From Clostridia bacterium (GTDB lineage: Bacteria; Bacillota; Clostridia; Oscillospirales; Acutalibacteraceae), in the NCBI GenBank assembly GCA_017502085.1, contig JAFVVQ010000052.1:45361-109360 (forward strand): a stretch of DNA of 64,000 nucleotides, read 5' to 3'. The notes beneath the pieces were generated by a model, which saw only the letters and a program-made list of their open reading frames with translations, did not search any database and was not told where the DNA came from. Made by a program: the position numbers and the translations under genes. Positions 26,438 to 33,749 of the stretch are shown in pieces. Position 1 is the first letter of the stretch, and each line of letters begins with the position of its first letter.

Positions 26438-27178
26438 TTATAATTCCTCCGATGTTTTAATAAAATCCGTTATTCCTGTTGCAATAAAAAATGCTATTTT
26501 ATGTTGGTATTTTTCAGTTATCAGTAAATCCGCTTCTTCTTTGTTAGATAAAAATCCGCATTCAACCATAACTGCCGGTACGGTTGCTTTATTGAGCAGA
26601 TATATTTCTTTGCCGCTTTGCTTGATTTCTCTTGTGTTATCTTTTTGTAAACTGCTGATTATTGAAGTTCTGATTGATTGAGCTAATTTTTCTGATAAAG
26701 GATTGTTTTTTGAATAAAAAATCTGTGCGCCGTTGTACTTAGATTGTGAAAAATAATTCTGATGAATACTTATAAAAATTGCGTTCTCGGTACTCTCGAT
26801 AATATGCAGACGATTTTTGATATCGGATATTTTTTGATTTCTGATACCCGTTACACCGTCAGAATGAATCGATGCGTCTGTTTTTCTCGTCATAATTACA
26901 TTATAACCGAACGAAGTCAGTACATCGCTGAGCTTCATTGCAATACTCAGATTAATATCTTTTTCAAGTACACCGTCTTTTGTTTGTGTGCCGCCGTCAA
27001 TACCTCCGTGTCCTGCATCGATTATGATAACGGGTGTCTTATGGTTACTGACTGAAGCATTAAGAGCGTCTTTTTTTATCAGGAATGTGTTTCCGACAAT
27101 CAAAACGGTCAAAATCATCACAAGCGAAATGACAAGAATAAAATGTGATTTTAATTTTGGCGATACAATAATTTTCAT
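26438..27178 (-). CDS. cwlD: CwlD-like N-acetylmuramoyl-L-alanine amidase
   Basis: A 246-residue zinc amidase (Amidase_3) with an N-terminal membrane anchor or signal (HFILVISLVMILTVLIVGNT). Catalytic residues are the zinc histidine of DAGHGGIDGG, the glutamate of EKDINLSIAMKL, the histidine of SIHQNYF and the glutamate of VECGFLSN. Size and single-domain architecture match CwlD, which trims peptide side chains for muramic-delta-lactam in spore cortex, but a vegetative role cannot be excluded. I use the ATG at 27178, 9 bases after GGAG; the TTG at 27187 overlaps that site. Confidence 0.78.
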   Translation of the reverse strand: MKIIVSPKLKSHFILVISLVMILTVLIVGNTFLIKKDALNASVSNHKTPVIIIDAGHGGIDGGTQTKDGVLEKDINLSIAMKLSDVLTSFGYNVIMTRKTDASIHSDGVTGIRNQKISDIKNRLHIIESTENAIFISIHQNYFSQSKYNGAQIFYSKNNPLSEKLAQSIRTSIISSLQKDNTREIKQSGKEIYLLNKATVPAVMVECGFLSNKEEADLLITEKYQHKIAFFIATGITDFIKTSEEL

Positions 27179-27239
27179 TATATTCAACTCCGCAAATCAT
27201 TATATAAAATGATATGCAGGAATTGATTGAGATTTGCTA

Positions 27240-27665
27240 TTATCTGATATTATTAATTCTTCTGAAATCTATATAATCCTGAAGAATAACAACTGCCGCT
27301 ACCTGATCAACAACCGCTTTTCTTTTTTTTCCTCTTGTGTTGGTTACGTTGAGTGCGTTGTGCGCAGAAACGGTTGTTAATCTTTCATCACGCATTGTAT
27401 GGGGAATGCCTGTTATCTGTGATAATTCTTCAGCAAATTCAATGCATTTTTCCGCACGTTCTCCGATAGAAGAATCCATATTTTTGGGTAGACCAACGAC
27501 AATTAATTCGGGTTTATGAATATCGGTAAGTTTATGTATTTCTTCGATCAGAAGTTCTTTTTTTCTTTGATTAATAACACATACGGGTGATGCAAGCATT
27601 TCAAACTTATCACAAATTGCAACACCTGTTCTGACGTCACCGTAGTCGATAGACATTATTACCAT
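27240..27665 (-). CDS. ruvX: Putative pre-16S rRNA nuclease / Holliday junction resolvase RuvX
   Basis: A 141-residue RNase H-fold protein of the YqgF family. Catalytic acidic positions lie in MSIDYGDVRTGVA, VVGLPKNMDSSIGER, MRDERLTT and the C-terminal VDQVAAVVILQDYI. YqgF proteins complete 16S rRNA 5' processing and were earlier proposed as junction resolvases. The start is the ATG at 27665, 5 bases after AGGTG; the longer frame to 27710 has no site. It heads the operon towards the amidase and radA. Confidence 0.93.
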   Translation of the reverse strand: MVIMSIDYGDVRTGVAICDKFEMLASPVCVINQRKKELLIEEIHKLTDIHKPELIVVGLPKNMDSSIGERAEKCIEFAEELSQITGIPHTMRDERLTTVSAHNALNVTNTRGKKRKAVVDQVAAVVILQDYIDFRRINNIR

Positions 27666-27689
27666 TTTATCACCTGAAAACATAATTAT

Positions 27690-27724
27690 AAAACAGCGGA
27701 GTTTGCGCATTTGACAAACTCCGC
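27690..27724 (-). terminator. Stem-loop terminator candidate after the PBP gene
   Basis: Perfect 10-bp stem GCGGAGTTTG / CAAACTCCGC (27696-27705 with 27715-27724), 7 bases after the PBP stop. The following minus-strand tail, TGTTTTATAATT, is a weak U tract, so termination may be partial and ruvX may be reached. Confidence 0.55.
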
Positions 27725-27731
27725 AATGAAT

Positions 27732-29909
27732 TTATCCGATAATTCCGCTGACCAATCCGCCGATAATCTGATCAACAACATCTCCTGAAGAATCGGGAAT
27801 GGAGAATGATGAACACGAGGTACAAGTGCCGGGAAGACTGTTGATCTTATACCAGCCTGATCCCGTTGACGGACAAGAAGAACTAGCGAGAAGACCGCTT
27901 GATCTGCAGTATGTCTTTTTAACTGTGCCCGTACTCTTCGGGAAATCCATGTCGGGAAGGTCTTTGTGAATACGGTCAAATACCGTTATGAAGATCTTAC
28001 CGCAGGGATTAACATCAACGTGAAGTCGTTCGGGAATATCAAAACCGAACCAGATCGCAGTAACGTAATAGGGTGTGCCAGCGCAGAACCAACGATTTGT
28101 GTTGTTGGTGGTAGTACCTGTTTTGGCCATGATCGGGAATCTTCTTACGTTTGAGCCGGTACCGTAATAGCTGGTGTTGACAGTCTGGAGGAGTTCACAC
28201 ATAATGTCTGATGTTTCTTCGGAAATAGCTCTGTGACCCGCAGGTTCCTCGTTTGAGAGAATAATTTCGTCACCCTTGCTGTTTGTCACTTTATAATACG
28301 AGAAAGGCTTGTAGTACATTCCACCGTTACCGAATGTTGCGTAAGCGGCAGCCATTTCAACAGTAGTTGTACCGTTATAAAGAGCACCTGTTGCAAGAGG
28401 AGCAAGTTGCCTATCCTCTTTATCGTCAAGTCTTGAAAGCATAAACGCATCCTTGAGGAAGCTGTAAGATGTGTCAATGCCGAGGTCGTAGTTAATGATT
28501 CTGGCAGGAACCGTATTGTGAGATTCCTGAAGAGCATACTGAACGGTTACCATCTGGTTGGAACCGAGGGTTTCGTCTACGTTATGAGGCCAGAGCTTAC
28601 CGTTGACTGCGATGGCGTAATCCTTGATTTTTGTTGAGAAATGACAGAGATTAAGTTCGATTGCCGGAGCGTAGCAGGCAATGGGTTTTATTGTTGAACC
28701 GGGCTGACGGAAAGAATTTGCCGCTCTGTTGAGACCTCTGTTTTCGGTTTTTTCACCTGCCTGACCAACGATTGCAACTACTCTGCCGTGATAATCCATG
28801 ATAGTCATTGCAGACTGAACAGGGATGTCTTCATCTTCGCTGTAAAGCTCAGGGAAGCTCTTTCTGTTGACGTAAACGTCTTCAAGAACTTTCTGAACTT
28901 CAAGATCAACTGCGGCATAAATCTTCAGACCGCCGTAATAAATCTGATCTGTTGCCTGCTGCTTTGAATATCCGTGAGCTTCCATAAGGTCATCACGTAC
29001 GCACTGAATAACGTAGTCAACATAAAAACTGTTGATAACTTTTTCTTCTTCAACTACAACGTTTTTGTCATCGTCAGGAACGTATTTATCACTGTTGGTG
29101 AAAACAAGTTCGTAGTTAACCGCATTGTTGTATTCTTCTTCAGTGAGAGCACCGTTTTTCCACATCTGTTTGAGACAGTAAAGCTGACGCTCACGATTGT
29201 TTTCAGGATTAAGGAGCGGATTGTTTTTTGTGGGTTTCTGTGTGATAGAAGCAATTACCGCACATTCAGCCGCGTTAAGCTCGGAAACATCTTTGCCGAA
29301 ATATTTTTCACTTGCAGTCTCAACGCCGTAGCAACCGCTTCCAAGATACAATGTATTGAGATAAGCTTCCACAATTTCATCTTTGGTATAATTCTTTTCG
29401 AGATTGAGAGCGGTAAGAATTTCGTTGAATTTGCGAACTGTCGTGGTTTCGGTCTGGTTAGTCAGATTCTTGATAAGCTGCTGAGTGATTGTCGAACCGC
29501 CCTGACCGATGTTTGAAGGTTTGACGATTACGCCGATAGTTCTTTTCCAGTCAACACCGTGATGTTCATCAAAACGGGTATCTTCTAGAGCCACGAACGC
29601 CTTTTTCATATAAGGAGAAATATCGTCAAGATCGACCCAGATTCTGTTTTCTTCGCCGTGGAGCCTGGCTATTTCAACGAGAGATCCGTCCTCGTTATAT
29701 GCATATATAAATGATGTCTGATTCTGTTTTTCTTTATATTCTTCAAGGTCAATTGCAATATCACCGTTCACAAATGAAATTGAACTGAAAAGAACATATG
29801 ATGCAACAACGCAAACAGTCAGTACACATACGCATAATAAACCGAGAAACACGGAAAAGGCTGTTTTTTTCTTTGCGCTGTTGGAATTGCTTTTTATATT
29901 TTTATTCAA
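27732..29909 (-). CDS. Class A penicillin-binding protein (PBP1A type)
   Basis: A bifunctional transglycosylase/transpeptidase of about 725 residues. A basic cytoplasmic tail and one N-terminal helix (LGLLCVCVLTVCVVASYVLF) precede the GT51 domain with EDTRFDEHHGVD and GQGGSTITQQLIKN. The transpeptidase has the three motifs PGSTIKP (SxxK), SHN (SxN) and AKTGTT (KTG). The C-terminus is Cys/Ser-rich with CPSTGSGW and PGTCTSC. I place the start at the TTG at 29909, about 9 bases after GGGGAGG; an ATG at 29927 is also in frame, but the strong site falls inside its first codons. Confidence 0.93.
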   Translation of the reverse strand: MNKNIKSNSNSAKKKTAFSVFLGLLCVCVLTVCVVASYVLFSSISFVNGDIAIDLEEYKEKQNQTSFIYAYNEDGSLVEIARLHGEENRIWVDLDDISPYMKKAFVALEDTRFDEHHGVDWKRTIGVIVKPSNIGQGGSTITQQLIKNLTNQTETTTVRKFNEILTALNLEKNYTKDEIVEAYLNTLYLGSGCYGVETASEKYFGKDVSELNAAECAVIASITQKPTKNNPLLNPENNRERQLYCLKQMWKNGALTEEEYNNAVNYELVFTNSDKYVPDDDKNVVVEEEKVINSFYVDYVIQCVRDDLMEAHGYSKQQATDQIYYGGLKIYAAVDLEVQKVLEDVYVNRKSFPELYSEDEDIPVQSAMTIMDYHGRVVAIVGQAGEKTENRGLNRAANSFRQPGSTIKPIACYAPAIELNLCHFSTKIKDYAIAVNGKLWPHNVDETLGSNQMVTVQYALQESHNTVPARIINYDLGIDTSYSFLKDAFMLSRLDDKEDRQLAPLATGALYNGTTTVEMAAAYATFGNGGMYYKPFSYYKVTNSKGDEIILSNEEPAGHRAISEETSDIMCELLQTVNTSYYGTGSNVRRFPIMAKTGTTTNNTNRWFCAGTPYYVTAIWFGFDIPERLHVDVNPCGKIFITVFDRIHKDLPDMDFPKSTGTVKKTYCRSSGLLASSSCPSTGSGWYKINSLPGTCTSCSSFSIPDSSGDVVDQIIGGLVSGIIG

Positions 29910-29937
29910 ATCATGATACCTCCCCATGCTTTGATAA

Positions 29938-29965
29938 ATAATATTTAAACATAAATGAATTACAA
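29938..29965 (-). promoter_or_regulatory. Candidate sigma-A promoter of the PBP gene
   Basis: Minus-strand TTGTAA (29960-29965), 16-base spacer, TATTAT (29938-29943). Transcription would start near 29931, which favours the TTG start at 29909 over the ATG at 29927. Confidence 0.45.
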
Positions 29966-30023
29966 GGATATTATCTGATTGTAAAATTTTGGTTATGTTT
30001 TATGAAATAATATCCGTATATTA

Positions 30024-31634
30024 TTATTTGATTTTTTTGCCGTATTTAATCTGATTGATCAAAAAAGCAACAAGAATAATTATCAACCATAACGGAAGCG
30101 TTGCTAACAAAAGCAGTACGCTAATAATGATTATTCCGGGTCCCTTTTTACTCTTTTTGACTGTTGAAGGTTTTGGATCAAAAACAAGTTTGTTTCCGCT
30201 CTCCCCTTCTGCAACAAACGGATAAATCTTAAGAACCGCTTCATAAGAATCAATTTTACCGTTATAAAGCAATGGCTCAACAAGAGTCGATGCATCGGGA
30301 ACAACCTTCAGAATCTTCTTGAAGTCAATATTGAGTGTTTTAAGAATACTGTCAATAATTGAAAACAGACCCATTGTAATCTTATATGTTGGTGTTTCGG
30401 GAGGATATTTACTTTCTCCGCCATAAAGATTAAGGACAAGTTCTGTTATGATATCAACAACGTTCTTGTTCTTGATGTCAGCATAGTCCTGAGGATGAAG
30501 ACCTGTTTCTTTTTTTGTCCATTTTGCAACAGTTCCGACTTTCAGGGAATTAAGAAATTTGAAAACAGGCTTTATAATCCAGCCGAATTTATAAATTACT
30601 TTCGGTTTGATACTGATTGCGGTTGCCATTTTTGCAAGGTCGTCAATGCTCGTTCCCGCAGCTAAAATCATTCCTCTGATTGTGCCGATAAGCTGGTTTT
30701 CAAAGATATTCTTGAGTGATTTACCTGATTTTTTATAGTTTTCAGGTTCATTAACAAAATCGGTTGAGGCAGTTACGGTTCCGTTTTCCGGGTTAATTAA
30801 AATCTGTCTGATAACACCGGGATAACCGATTGTAGTACCACTGCAAATATCGTAAATTACGTTGCCTTTTTTGCTTATATCAGCAGAAATATTGTGAATA
30901 TGCGTATGTCCGGTGAAAATGAACTGAATACCGATATCGGCAAGCTGGTAAAGACGTTTGTCATAATCTCCGAGCATATCGCCTTTACCGATAATTTCAT
31001 AAATCGGAGAAGGTGCGATAAGCGGATGGTGAGTCATCGCTAAAATGAACTGACTGTCATTTCGTGCAGCTTCGGCCTGTTCTTTGATCCATTCAAAGCA
31101 CTCATCTGAAAAACCGCTTTTGCCGTTAAGGTTAGAGTCGTCATTAAGCGCAAAAAGTCTGTAACCGTCACAAAGCTGAACAATGTAAGACATACTCTGT
31201 CTGTGCACCGCAATGGCTTCATCGGGTCCGAATTCACGGTACATATCGTAAAGCATATCTCTTGTTGCGGTAGGAGTGGTAATTACGTTATCGCCGTCAT
31301 AAGCATCAGTTGTGCCGTGATTCCTGAAATCGTGTGTAGCGGTAATAACGTAAACTCTCTTTCCTTTTGCTTTTAGATCACGGAGCATTGCAATGAATTC
31401 TTCGTGTGCTGTCAGCTCGCCGTTATTCGTAAGGTCACCGCTGATAAGAACGATATTACTTTCTTTATCTGCAACAATTTGGTCAAAAGCCGTTGAGAGA
31501 ACTTCGCCGCTGCCGGCAAGAAGTTTCTGACTTTTTGCACTGGCAGTTTCGTATGCTTTGCCGCTTGATCCGCTTTTTAAAGAATAATAATGAGTATCGG
31601 TTAAAACAGTTATTTTCAAAGGAGTTTTATTCAT
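30024..31634 (-). CDS. Tail-anchored calcineurin-like metallophosphoesterase
   Basis: A 536-residue protein. The phosphoesterase core has TDTHYY (motif I), ISGDLTNNG (motif II), THHPLIAPSP (motif IV) and FTGHTHIH (motif V). In the position of the canonical GNHD the sequence is ATHDF, so the usual metal-ligand asparagine is absent. A long helical middle region of unknown role follows. The C-terminus has a hydrophobic stretch (GIIIISVLLLLATLPLWLII) and a short basic tail. There is no signal peptide, so the catalytic domain is most likely cytoplasmic. It abuts the isomerase-like gene upstream (TAAATG), suggesting joint translation. The substrate is unknown. Confidence 0.8.
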   Translation of the reverse strand: MNKTPLKITVLTDTHYYSLKSGSSGKAYETASAKSQKLLAGSGEVLSTAFDQIVADKESNIVLISGDLTNNGELTAHEEFIAMLRDLKAKGKRVYVITATHDFRNHGTTDAYDGDNVITTPTATRDMLYDMYREFGPDEAIAVHRQSMSYIVQLCDGYRLFALNDDSNLNGKSGFSDECFEWIKEQAEAARNDSQFILAMTHHPLIAPSPIYEIIGKGDMLGDYDKRLYQLADIGIQFIFTGHTHIHNISADISKKGNVIYDICSGTTIGYPGVIRQILINPENGTVTASTDFVNEPENYKKSGKSLKNIFENQLIGTIRGMILAAGTSIDDLAKMATAISIKPKVIYKFGWIIKPVFKFLNSLKVGTVAKWTKKETGLHPQDYADIKNKNVVDIITELVLNLYGGESKYPPETPTYKITMGLFSIIDSILKTLNIDFKKILKVVPDASTLVEPLLYNGKIDSYEAVLKIYPFVAEGESGNKLVFDPKPSTVKKSKKGPGIIIISVLLLLATLPLWLIIILVAFLINQIKYGKKIK

Positions 31635-32411
31635 TTATTTCTCGTTCCTTTTTGCAATTTCAACAAGATTCTTATAGCTGATTGCCATTGATTCTCTGGG
31701 ATCAATTTCGCAGATATCCTGTTCGATTACAATGTATTTGACACCGCTGTTTTTGCAGGAGTTATATATAACGTCGAGATTGAGATTACCGGTTCCTATT
31801 TCAGCAAAAGCAGGTTTGTCATCTTTGAATTTGTAATCCTTGAAATGACAGACCTTCATTCTTCCGGCAATCTTTTCAATGTATTCAGCGGGATTTACGC
31901 CGCCATACTGAAACCAATATGTGTCGCCGATAAAACTGAATTCTTCGGGTTTTGTATCTTCGATAAGAACGTCAAAAATTCTTCTGCCGTTATCAAGTTT
32001 TGCAAATTCAAATGCATGGTTATGATATGCAAACTGAAGACCGTTATCGTGCATCCTTTTACCGATTTCGCTTGTGATCTTAATGAATTCTTTAATGCTG
32101 TCGGCATCCTTGCGGAATTCTTCAGGCATACCGCCTATACCAAGTGTATCACATCCGAGCATTTTATGCTCCTTCATAACCGCATCAAGATCAGTTATCA
32201 TTCTGTCAAAAGAGGTGTGAGTTACGCAGACGTCCATATTATACTTTTCGCAAAGGTATGCAACTTTTTCGGCAGGAATGGGACCGATTCCAGAAATCTG
32301 GATAACGTTGATTCCGATGCTGTTGAGAAAGCGGAAAGTCTCCTCACAATCTTCATAGTTCTTTATAAAATCACGCAATGTGTAGAGTTGAGCTCCGAGT
32401 TTAATGCTCAT
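31635..32411 (-). CDS. TIM-barrel sugar phosphate isomerase/epimerase-like protein
   Basis: A 258-residue member of the xylose isomerase-like/AP endonuclease 2 superfamily. It starts LGAQLYTLRDFIKNYEDCEE and has AYHNHAFEF and the paired metal-site residues GDTYWFQYGGVNP and HFKDYKF, ending in VIEQD. Members isomerise or epimerise sugars and inositols using a divalent metal; the exact substrate is not readable. It has its own sigma-A promoter and is directly followed by the phosphoesterase gene, so the pair may act on related phosphorylated sugars. Confidence 0.82.
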   Translation of the reverse strand: MSIKLGAQLYTLRDFIKNYEDCEETFRFLNSIGINVIQISGIGPIPAEKVAYLCEKYNMDVCVTHTSFDRMITDLDAVMKEHKMLGCDTLGIGGMPEEFRKDADSIKEFIKITSEIGKRMHDNGLQFAYHNHAFEFAKLDNGRRIFDVLIEDTKPEEFSFIGDTYWFQYGGVNPAEYIEKIAGRMKVCHFKDYKFKDDKPAFAEIGTGNLNLDVIYNSCKNSGVKYIVIEQDICEIDPRESMAISYKNLVEIAKRNEK

Positions 32412-32439
32412 AACAATACCTCCGTATTATATTTATTAC

Positions 32440-32468
32440 ATTATATTACTTTTTTTAGTGGATTTCAA
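32440..32468 (-). promoter_or_regulatory. Sigma-A promoter of the isomerase-phosphoesterase operon
   Basis: Minus-strand TTGAAA (32463-32468), 17-base spacer, TATAAT (32440-32445), followed by GGAGG before the start at 32411. Confidence 0.72.
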
Positions 32469-32557
32469 GTTATATATTTAATATCATTAATTTTTTAAAA
32501 CAAAATATAATTGATATTGGCCGCATACGGCACAAAATAATTTCGGGGTGAAAAAAA

Positions 32558-33247
32558 TTGTTTGCAGTTTTATTTGACTTAATTTCAAAAGGATTGTTGT
32601 TTTTTGTTCTTCATATTCAGAATGGCAGTTCGTTCCCTGCTGCTCTGAGTTCGAAAGAAGAAAAACAGTTACTTGAAGAATTTTCAAAAGGTAATACGGA
32701 TGCAAAAAACAAACTGGTTGAACATAACCTGAGGCTGGTTGCTCATATCGTAAAAAAATATTATGCGAATTCTGATGAACAAGACGATCTTATTTCAATC
32801 GGAACAATCGGTCTGATTAAAGCAATTAATTCATTTGACGGTTCAAAAGGAATCAAACTTGCAACCTTTGCATCAAAATGCATTGAAAATGAAATTCTGA
32901 TGTATTTCAGAGGAAAAAAGAAAAATTCTCAGGAAATCTCAATCAGCGAACCGATCGATACTGACAGCGAAGGTAATCCGCTCACATTGATTGATATTAT
33001 CAGTCAGGATGACGATGTTGCAGATAGTATTGACCTGAGAATTAAGACTGAAATGTTATATAACTTTATTGACTGCATTGAAGATGAAAGAGAAAAAACA
33101 ATTCTTGTTATGCGTTATGGCTTGTACAATACAATTCCATATACACAAAAACAGGTTGCAAAGAGGCTGAATATATCCCGTTCATATGTCAGCCGTATTG
33201 AGAAAAAAGCAATAGACGGTTTGAGAAAGAGTTTCGGAATAAAATAA
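32558..33247 (+). CDS. sigK: Sporulation sigma factor SigK, uninterrupted
   Basis: A 229-residue late mother-cell sigma factor. The hydrophobic N-terminal pro-sequence (VLFDLISKGLLFFVLHI) is followed by FPAALSSKEEKQLLEEFSKG, region 2 (EHNLRLVAHIVKKYY, DLISIGTIGLIKAI, CIENEILMYFR) and region 4 with the helix-turn-helix KQVAKRLNISRSYVSRIEKK. This matches Bacillus SigK along its length. The gene is continuous, so no skin-type element has to be excised. The start is a TTG at 32558 after GGGGTG. It is expected to drive dpaA/dpaB and coat genes in this genome. Confidence 0.92.
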   Translation: MFAVLFDLISKGLLFFVLHIQNGSSFPAALSSKEEKQLLEEFSKGNTDAKNKLVEHNLRLVAHIVKKYYANSDEQDDLISIGTIGLIKAINSFDGSKGIKLATFASKCIENEILMYFRGKKKNSQEISISEPIDTDSEGNPLTLIDIISQDDDVADSIDLRIKTEMLYNFIDCIEDEREKTILVMRYGLYNTIPYTQKQVAKRLNISRSYVSRIEKKAIDGLRKSFGIK

Positions 33248-33286
33248 AAAGAGCCGCTCTGAAAGAGCAGCTCTGATTATTTCTTT
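33248..33286. terminator. Bidirectional terminator between sigK and secG
   Basis: GAGCCGCTCT (33251-33260) pairs with AGAGCAGCTC (33264-33273) with one C-A mismatch and a 3-base loop. A CTTTTTATTTT tract follows on the minus strand and ATTATTTCTTTTT on the plus strand, so it can end both convergent genes. Confidence 0.82.
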
Positions 33287-33538
33287 TTACTTTAAGAAAA
33301 GGAAAAGAAGGTTTGCGCCAAGAGAAAGAACAAAGAAAACACCTGCAAGAATCTTTGTGATTTTAACAAGCTTCTGTTCGATGGTCTTGCTCTTGTTTTT
33401 GCCAAGGAATGTTTCAGCACCGCCTGCGATTGCACCTGAAAGACCTGCTGAACGACCTTCCTGTAAAAGAACGATAGCAACAAGTGCGATTGATGTAACA
33501 ATAAGCACGATGCCTAAAACGATTTCATACCAAGCCAT
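33287..33538 (-). CDS. secG: Preprotein translocase subunit SecG
   Basis: An 83-residue membrane protein with two hydrophobic helices (VLGIVLIVTSIALVAIVLLQ and ILAGVFFVLSLGANLLFLFL) joined by the conserved cytoplasmic loop EGRSAGLSGAIAGGAETFLG. It stabilises SecYE in the translocon. The start is the ATG at 33538 after GGAGGTCAGTAAA. It is a single-gene unit with its own promoter, convergent with sigK. Confidence 0.95.
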   Translation of the reverse strand: MAWYEIVLGIVLIVTSIALVAIVLLQEGRSAGLSGAIAGGAETFLGKNKSKTIEQKLVKITKILAGVFFVLSLGANLLFLFLK

Positions 33539-33570
33539 TTTACTGACCTCCAAAAATAATTTACTAAAGA

Positions 33571-33599
33571 ATTCTATCACACAATAAATTTAATTGCAA
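33571..33599 (-). promoter_or_regulatory. Sigma-A promoter of secG
   Basis: Minus-strand TTGCAA (33594-33599), 17-base spacer, TGA-TAGAAT (hexamer 33571-33576), an extended -10. Confidence 0.72.
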
Positions 33600-33749
33600 G
33601 ATATTTTTTAATTTATTTCCAAAAAATTCTGTGAATTTATTAAAAAAAACTGCAAATTCTATTTGTGCAGAGAAAATTACAAATGCGTTTGCTGATTTTA
33701 TCTGCTGTGAACCGTTCGGCGCTTGCTTTGGCTCCGGGCGGTTCTTGAA

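Noticed and set aside
29966-30015. Inverted repeat GGATATTA...TAATATCC between the phosphoesterase and PBP genes
   Set aside because: The loop is 34 bases, the stem is AT-rich and there is no U tract, so it is probably chance in AT-rich DNA.
31845-32498. Open frame of 217 codons antisense to the isomerase gene
   Set aside because: The translated sequence has no family features, and the opposite strand is a good TIM-barrel protein.
32519-32557. Possible sigma-E promoter of sigK
   Set aside because: CATACGG is close to a sigma-E -10, but the spacing to ATATT is only a few bases; no consistent promoter was found.
33709-33744. GAACCG...CGGTTC stem-loop after parC
   Set aside because: Six base pairs with a 24-base interior and no U tract on the minus strand; too weak to call a terminator.
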